Origin: JBAYJY01 sp041664945
GTDB lineage: Bacteria; UBP15; UBA6099
Direction: 5' to 3'
DNA length: 27,141 nucleotides
Assembly: GCA_041664945.1 (NCBI GenBank)
Contig: JBAYJY010000050.1
Coordinates: forward strand, 1-27,141
The notes below the pieces were generated by a model. It searched no databases and had not been told where the DNA came from. It was given only the letters and a program-made list of their open reading frames with translations. Position numbers and translations under genes: made by a program. Each line of letters starts with the position of its first letter. Position 1 is the first letter of the stretch. This document shows, one piece after another, positions 23,081 to 27,141 of the stretch.

Positions 23081-24262
23081 ATGGAACAGAAATATGCATT
23101 GGTGGATATGGAAATACAGTTGGCGGAGTTGCGCCGGCAGCTTGAATTTTATATACAAAGAACAGCTAAAAATGACGGATACATAAATTGGCTTGAAGAT
23201 TCCCTAAGACATTATCGAAGCATAGTTGATTCCATTTCCGATTACATTTACACGGTGATAATAAATAACGGCGAACCTGTTGAAACAATTCACGAACAGG
23301 GTTGTCTCAGCGTGACCGGCTATTATCCGGATGATTTCAAAGAAATGCCTATGTTATGGATAGAAATGGTTCACAAGGACGATCGGGAAGCGGTGAAACA
23401 ATACGCAAAAGATGTAATATCAGGGAAGTACGTGGAGCCGCTGGAACACCGCATAATTTGTAAGGATAAAACGGAACGATGGGTGGAGAATACAATAATC
23501 CCCCGGTTCGACCATGCCGGGAATCTTACGGCTTACGACGGCATCGTCAGCGACATAACGATACGCTGCATGGCAAAGCGGGAACTTGAACGCAACAGGG
23601 AAATGCTCGAAGAGCTTGTTGAGCAACGCACCGGGGAATTGACTGAAATGATCAGTCAGCTTGAGATCGAGATCAACGAGCGCAAACATGCCGAAGAAAT
23701 AATACGTCATATGGCCATGCACGATACGTTGACCGACCTGCCAAACAGAAATATGCTTTACGACCATATTAATCACGCTTTCTCGATAGCGGATCGAAAC
23801 GGAACGCTCGTCGGATTGCTTTACATAGATCTGGATGGATTCAAGGGCGTAAACGACTTGTGCGGCCACGAAGGCGGCGACGCAATATTAAACGAGCTGT
23901 CGAAAAGATTGAAAGGGGCATTGCGCAAAAGCGATTTGCTGGCGCGTATAGGCGGCGATGAATTCGTCGCCTTGATTGAAAACCTTCGAAGCGTTTGCGA
24001 CGCGATGGAAGTGGGGGGCAAGATAATCGAGCTTTTGCGCCAGCCCGTCGAAGTCGGCGGACGCCAACTGACGGTAGGAGCGAGCATCGGCATCAGCATC
24101 TATCCTAACGACGGCTCGAACATTTATCAGATGCTGAATCGCGCCGACATAGCGATGTATAACGTGAAGACTAATGGCAAGAACGGGTATGCCTTATACA
24201 GCGTCGTATCCGAAAATGGAAACGGGTCCGGCGACCGATTAGGCGAAAGAGAACATGGATGA
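23081..24262 (+). CDS. PAS-GGDEF diguanylate cyclase
   Basis: 393 residues. A helical start (about 1-43) leads into a PAS domain (about 44-165, with RSIVDSISDYIYTV, then the PAC-like WVENTIIPRFDHAGN and DGIVSDIT). A coiled coil follows (about 165-206, REMLEELVEQRTGELTEMIS). The GGDEF domain (about 207-375) has the active motif GGDEF at 291-295 and the inhibitory RxxD site at 282-285 (RKSD), exactly five residues before it. LYIDLDGFKGVND (247-259) holds the metal and guanine contacts. It should make cyclic di-GMP under PAS control, with product inhibition. No membrane spans and no EAL domain. The ribosome binding site is weak; Met10 (23108) is another possible start. Confidence 0.92.
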   Translation: MEQKYALVDMEIQLAELRRQLEFYIQRTAKNDGYINWLEDSLRHYRSIVDSISDYIYTVIINNGEPVETIHEQGCLSVTGYYPDDFKEMPMLWIEMVHKDDREAVKQYAKDVISGKYVEPLEHRIICKDKTERWVENTIIPRFDHAGNLTAYDGIVSDITIRCMAKRELERNREMLEELVEQRTGELTEMISQLEIEINERKHAEEIIRHMAMHDTLTDLPNRNMLYDHINHAFSIADRNGTLVGLLYIDLDGFKGVNDLCGHEGGDAILNELSKRLKGALRKSDLLARIGGDEFVALIENLRSVCDAMEVGGKIIELLRQPVEVGGRQLTVGASIGISIYPNDGSNIYQMLNRADIAMYNVKTNGKNGYALYSVVSENGNGSGDRLGEREHG

Positions 24263-24308
24263 AAAATATGATTCAGCCGGTTTGAGCCAAAACAGGAGCC
24301 ATTAATTT

Positions 24309-25004
24309 ATGAAGAGTGATGAACAAAAAGAAATTATTGTTGTCGCTCCTGTTAAATATGGCAAAGATGCGCGAAGAATGGCCAATTATATTTCCATTAA
24401 GTATGGTTTCAAGGCTGAATATTTGAATGTCAAACAGTACGCAGCGGAGGAAGGCGGCGATAGATGCGCCGTGTTTATCGGAAACGCTTCTGAAAACAAG
24501 CTTTCCAAAGATTGCCCTGAACCGATTCGGGTCAAACACGCGGAAGGCGGAGCCTGTTGGGGATACGGCGGAACAAAAGCGTATATTTACGGCGATGGCG
24601 AAGCCGGACAGGTAAGGGCTCTAAGCAAATTAATCGGGTCGAAATTAATCATAAAAAATGAAGCCGGCGAAATCGACAAATTGAAGACATCTAAAATGTT
24701 AGGGCCGATTTTAACGGAGAATCTATATAAAATCTTCTTGAAAACGCCGGTCGCGACACAAGTTGTATTAGTCTCATATCTGGAACGGAACAGGAGCGAT
24801 CGAATCATGCTTCAAACCAAAGTGGCGGTGGAACTGTTCCTTTCAGACGGATTTGAAGAATGGGCATTCGCTTTGCCTGAGCGCGCGTATACCTCCGATT
24901 TTTGCCGGAAAGAGCCCTCGGCGACCGCGGATGTGAATGCGGGCGCCCTTGCAAGCGCAGAATACTCAGAAAAGAATAATCCGGAACTTGTAGAAAACCC
25001 CTAA
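24309..25004 (+). CDS. Protein of unknown function, downstream of the diguanylate cyclase
   Basis: 231 residues. AGGAG lies about 11 nt before the ATG and the gene starts 46 bp after the cyclase stop, so co-transcription is likely. No signal peptide or membrane span. The N-terminal half alternates strands and helices (EIIVVAPVKYGKDARRMANY, then CAVFIGNASEN and KAYIYGDGEAGQVRALSKLI), which suggests a small alpha/beta domain. The C-terminal part (about 190-231) is polar and probably disordered. I do not recognise a family. Like the cyclase, it is AT-richer than most of the window. Confidence 0.7.
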   Translation: MKSDEQKEIIVVAPVKYGKDARRMANYISIKYGFKAEYLNVKQYAAEEGGDRCAVFIGNASENKLSKDCPEPIRVKHAEGGACWGYGGTKAYIYGDGEAGQVRALSKLIGSKLIIKNEAGEIDKLKTSKMLGPILTENLYKIFLKTPVATQVVLVSYLERNRSDRIMLQTKVAVELFLSDGFEEWAFALPERAYTSDFCRKEPSATADVNAGALASAEYSEKNNPELVENP

Positions 25005-25010
25005 TAGCGT

Positions 25011-25044
25011 TCGCCGGGAAGAGGTCAGGCAAACTGTCCGGCGA
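25011..25044. terminator. Possible weak bidirectional hairpin between convergent genes
   Basis: TCGCCGG (25011-25017) and CCGGCGA (25038-25044) can pair over 7 bp around a 20-nt loop, 7 bp after the stop of the plus-strand gene and just past the end of the minus-strand hydrolase gene. There is no clean T tract on either side, so function is doubtful. Confidence 0.25.
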
Positions 25045-25051
25045 TTCGGTT

Positions 25052-26212
25052 TCATTTATTTCTGAAATCGATTTTCACATATTCGTGATTGCAGGGCGTG
25101 CCGTCGGCGATCCACAAGGTTCGTTCGCGAATGTCGAACACGAGCGATGAAAGAGTGCTTCCCTGTTCGCCGTGGCAGCAGACGCAGCAGTCGTCGCCTT
25201 TGCCGCCCGGGTCTCCGCTGTGGTCGCTGAGAACGGACATTATGCTCTGCGGCGTGATTTTACCCGCGACCGCGTGAATGTTTTTGTCGGCGGCGGCGAA
25301 CCGCGTTTTTGTCGAGTGCGAATACTCGACGCCTTCCATCCCTTTAATCTTCCAGAAAGTTCCGTCGGGTATGTTTGCCTCGGTCATGTTAAGGAAATGG
25401 TTGGTTTGGGCGATGACGCCCGAATCGTCCGGCCGCCGGACTGACGTTCGCGAAGCGGTGAATTCGACGACTGCGCAGTCGCCCGCCTCGTCGATCATCC
25501 CGAAGAAACCGGCGTTCGCGCGCTTGGGGAATTTTGTGATGAAGTCGATTCCTTCGGAAACAGTGGAACATGTTTCGAGCGCTTCCTGAAGGAGCATCAT
25601 GTAAGGAATCGCGAATTTGTCATAGTCCTGTTTCATCCACGCGCGGTTATTATTCGCCGCGACCAGCAGGCCGGCTTCGTTGATGCCCTCGTGGGCGCCG
25701 CAGCTTGCGACCTGCGTCACTGTCATCGTCGCAAACCGGTCTTTCTCGGAAGGAGTCTCGCGGCGCACGATCTGATAGGGTTGCAGCATGTTCGGAAAAT
25801 CGTAGTTTCTGCCGGAGTATGGTTTGCCGTCCGCGGTCGCTTTCGGAGTCGCGTGAACCTGAGTGCAGCCGGTCGTCGGGAATGCGAGGCTGTTGCCCGC
25901 GAGGCAGAACAGAATCTCCGCGTACTGAAGGCCCCATGCGTAGTTCTTCTTAATGTCGAGTCCCTGCGCGAGTCCGAGGACGCGCCTGTGCATTGAAGGC
26001 AGGCCGCGCTCGACCGCGGGCCGCGTGCGCGTCCGGCCCCAGAACTTCAGAGCAATTTCGACCACGCCCGCCGGCACGAACGACGGCTTTGCGTTGTTTA
26101 TTATTTCAGATGTGTAGAAGTCATGTTCGAGCAGTTTCCACGCCTCGCGCACCGCTGCGCCCTGCGCGCGCCCGCGTTCGTATGCGTCTCCGCTAAGATC
26201 GAGCACTCTCAT
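25052..26212 (-). CDS. Cytoplasmic C45-family Ntn hydrolase/acyltransferase-like protein
   Basis: 386 residues, no signal peptide. It begins with the family's RG-x-x-QG segment (GDAYERGRAQGAA, 8-20). The probable nucleophile is Cys116 (TTGCTQVHA), followed by TADGKPYSGRNYDFP (126-140), GINEAGLLVAANNN and the TNHFLN block (270-275). The C-terminal VLSDHSGDP and SSLVFDIRERTLWIADGTP segments are also typical. A cysteine cluster, CCVCC (342-346), lies where family members often have one or two cysteines. Autocleavage before Cys116 and action on an amide bond are expected from the family; the substrate is unknown. It lies 31 bp downstream of a DUF401-type permease on the same strand, so the permease may move its substrate or product. 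GGGGGGAAG precedes the ATG. Confidence 0.88.
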   Translation of the reverse strand: MRVLDLSGDAYERGRAQGAAVREAWKLLEHDFYTSEIINNAKPSFVPAGVVEIALKFWGRTRTRPAVERGLPSMHRRVLGLAQGLDIKKNYAWGLQYAEILFCLAGNSLAFPTTGCTQVHATPKATADGKPYSGRNYDFPNMLQPYQIVRRETPSEKDRFATMTVTQVASCGAHEGINEAGLLVAANNNRAWMKQDYDKFAIPYMMLLQEALETCSTVSEGIDFITKFPKRANAGFFGMIDEAGDCAVVEFTASRTSVRRPDDSGVIAQTNHFLNMTEANIPDGTFWKIKGMEGVEYSHSTKTRFAAADKNIHAVAGKITPQSIMSVLSDHSGDPGGKGDDCCVCCHGEQGSTLSSLVFDIRERTLWIADGTPCNHEYVKIDFRNK

Positions 26213-26243
26213 TTTTGGCTTCCCCCCAATGTTATTCCGACCG

Positions 26244-27141
26244 TTACAATATTTTAAGGTATAAAAAGAATAATGCTATTCCGCCGGTTAAAACAATCAG
26301 GCACGGCAAAAGAAGTTTTTTATAGATGCCGCCAAGGTCCGCTTTGAAATAATCCTTTGTCATGATAAGGCAAAGATGGACCGGGCTGAGTATCATTCCG
26401 ACATATGCGCAGGAGTAGGCGAGGGTGAGATAGGCGAAACGGACGTCGGTATGGACAACGCTTGCCGGCAGCAGGGATATGACGAGCGGGAATGACGCGC
26501 CGACGAAGCCCACGGCCAGTCCGAGTATGAATCCCGATATGAACGGCAGCGCTGCGATTACGATGATCGGCGGCACGTGATATGTCTGCAAATCATTTTG
26601 AGCCAGCTCGAACGCGTTCACGTCCTGCAGGATGTCGCGGAACATCATCACTCCGGCGGCCATGAGAACCATAGTCAACTGACTCTTGGTTAAAACGCAT
26701 TTTGCAATCTGGCCGGCCTTCATTTTCTGTTTGACGATCAGCCAAACCATGCCGAGCGTCATTCCGATAATGACCGGCCAGTACTTGGCCGAGATTCCTT
26801 TTACTTCCAATGCCGCGAGGATCGGCCCGGAGATGAATATCACGGAGATTACAATAACGATTGAGACGCTCTCGGCGAGCGTGTTCAGGAGCGAGCCGCG
26901 TTTGCCGCCGATCGCCGCGCATTCGGAAGGCGCGTCGCGCTTGAATGACGGCCTCAAAATGAAAAAATAGCCCGCGCCGGCCGAGATAACCGTCAATGGA
27001 AAGTGAATCGTGAAAAGTTTCCACGATGAAATGCCGAAAAGAGACGATGCGAGAATGATACCCGGATAAAGCGGCCACCAGTATTCCCACACATGCCGGA
27101 ACCAGTAATTCACCGCTGATTTCTGTTCCGGCGTCTGGCTG
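26244..27141 (-). CDS. DUF401-family integral membrane protein, C-terminal part (runs off right edge)
   Basis: About 299 residues are visible; the frame stays open to the window edge (ending toward the N-terminus in QTPEQKSAVNYWFRHVWEYW), so the true start lies outside. An internal GTG at 27113 is not a credible start. At least six membrane spans are visible, including WWPLYPGIILASSLFGIS, VSIVIVISVIFISGPILAAL, PPIIVIAALPFISGFILGLAVGFVGASFPL and the last helix near the stop. The length and the HVWEYWWPLYPG and GAGYFF elements fit the DUF401 predicted permease group. Substrate unknown. The gene sits 31 bp upstream of the cytoplasmic C45-type hydrolase, and co-transcription is likely. Confidence 0.75.
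   Translation of the reverse strand, partial: SQTPEQKSAVNYWFRHVWEYWWPLYPGIILASSLFGISSWKLFTIHFPLTVISAGAGYFFILRPSFKRDAPSECAAIGGKRGSLLNTLAESVSIVIVISVIFISGPILAALEVKGISAKYWPVIIGMTLGMVWLIVKQKMKAGQIAKCVLTKSQLTMVLMAAGVMMFRDILQDVNAFELAQNDLQTYHVPPIIVIAALPFISGFILGLAVGFVGASFPLVISLLPASVVHTDVRFAYLTLAYSCAYVGMILSPVHLCLIMTKDYFKADLGGIYKKLLLPCLIVLTGGIALFFLYLKIL

Noticed and set aside
1..27141. CRISPR array, tRNA, rRNA, integron or prophage
   Set aside because: No regularly spaced repeats, no tRNA-like cloverleaf or rRNA sequence, and no integrase, transposase or phage structural genes were seen.

Overview
The window looks like one chromosomal segment of a free-living, Gram-negative, GC-rich bacterium. Evidence for this is the set of exported proteins with Sec or lipoprotein signals, a Do-family periplasmic protease, a periplasmic binding protein paired with a chemoreceptor, a PyrK-dependent dihydroorotate dehydrogenase, and a giant nucleotide-transporter-like/HEAT/cNMP protein. 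Gene order is mosaic, as is common in uncultivated lineages. I cannot name the phylum from this sequence. I see no tRNA, rRNA, CRISPR array, integrase or transposase gene.

Left part (1-5.5 kb, all minus strand): the 5' part of an EamA/DMT permease runs off the left edge. Next comes a two-gene unit of a single-domain response regulator overlapping an HtrA/DegP protease by 4 bp and closed by a strong terminator. Then an SRPBCC/START-like gene overlaps by 13 bp a predicted lipoprotein that fuses Memo and AMMECR1 domains. A small exported protein of unknown function follows.

Middle (5.7-11.7 kb): a plus-strand DnaQ-like DEDDh exonuclease is followed by a perfect 24-bp inverted repeat (REPIN/MITE-like) and a bidirectional terminator. 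On the other side is a minus-strand secreted protein whose leader holds a possible folded RNA. A PhnD-type solute-binding protein then precedes a chemoreceptor with a Cache-like sensor, five HAMP-like units and a canonical signalling tip. Together these look like a transporter-free binding protein/chemoreceptor sensing pair.

11.8-14.8 kb (minus): an iron-sulfur flavoprotein, an amidohydrolase_2 enzyme and an exported C45-type Ntn hydrolase. 14.8-19.4 kb (plus): a GT39-type membrane glycosyltransferase, pyrK and pyrD (coupled by a TTGA overlap), and cheB. 19.5-22.7 kb (minus): a 1080-residue fusion of an NTT/MFS-like membrane domain, HEAT repeats and a cyclic-nucleotide-binding domain with intact phosphate-binding residues.

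Right part: a relatively AT-rich plus-strand pair, a PAS-GGDEF diguanylate cyclase and an unrecognised protein. Last, on the minus strand, a DUF401-type permease (running off the right edge) lies 31 bp upstream of a second, cytoplasmic C45-type hydrolase.

Signalling is the dominant theme: an orphan receiver, the binding-protein/chemoreceptor pair, CheB, c-di-GMP synthesis and a cNMP-binding transporter. The second theme is amide-bond chemistry, with two C45 hydrolases, one probably exported and one cytosolic next to a permease. The most promising leads are the binding-protein/poly-HAMP receptor module, the lipoprotein Memo-AMMECR1 fusion, the transporter-HEAT-cNMP fusion and the permease-C45 pair.
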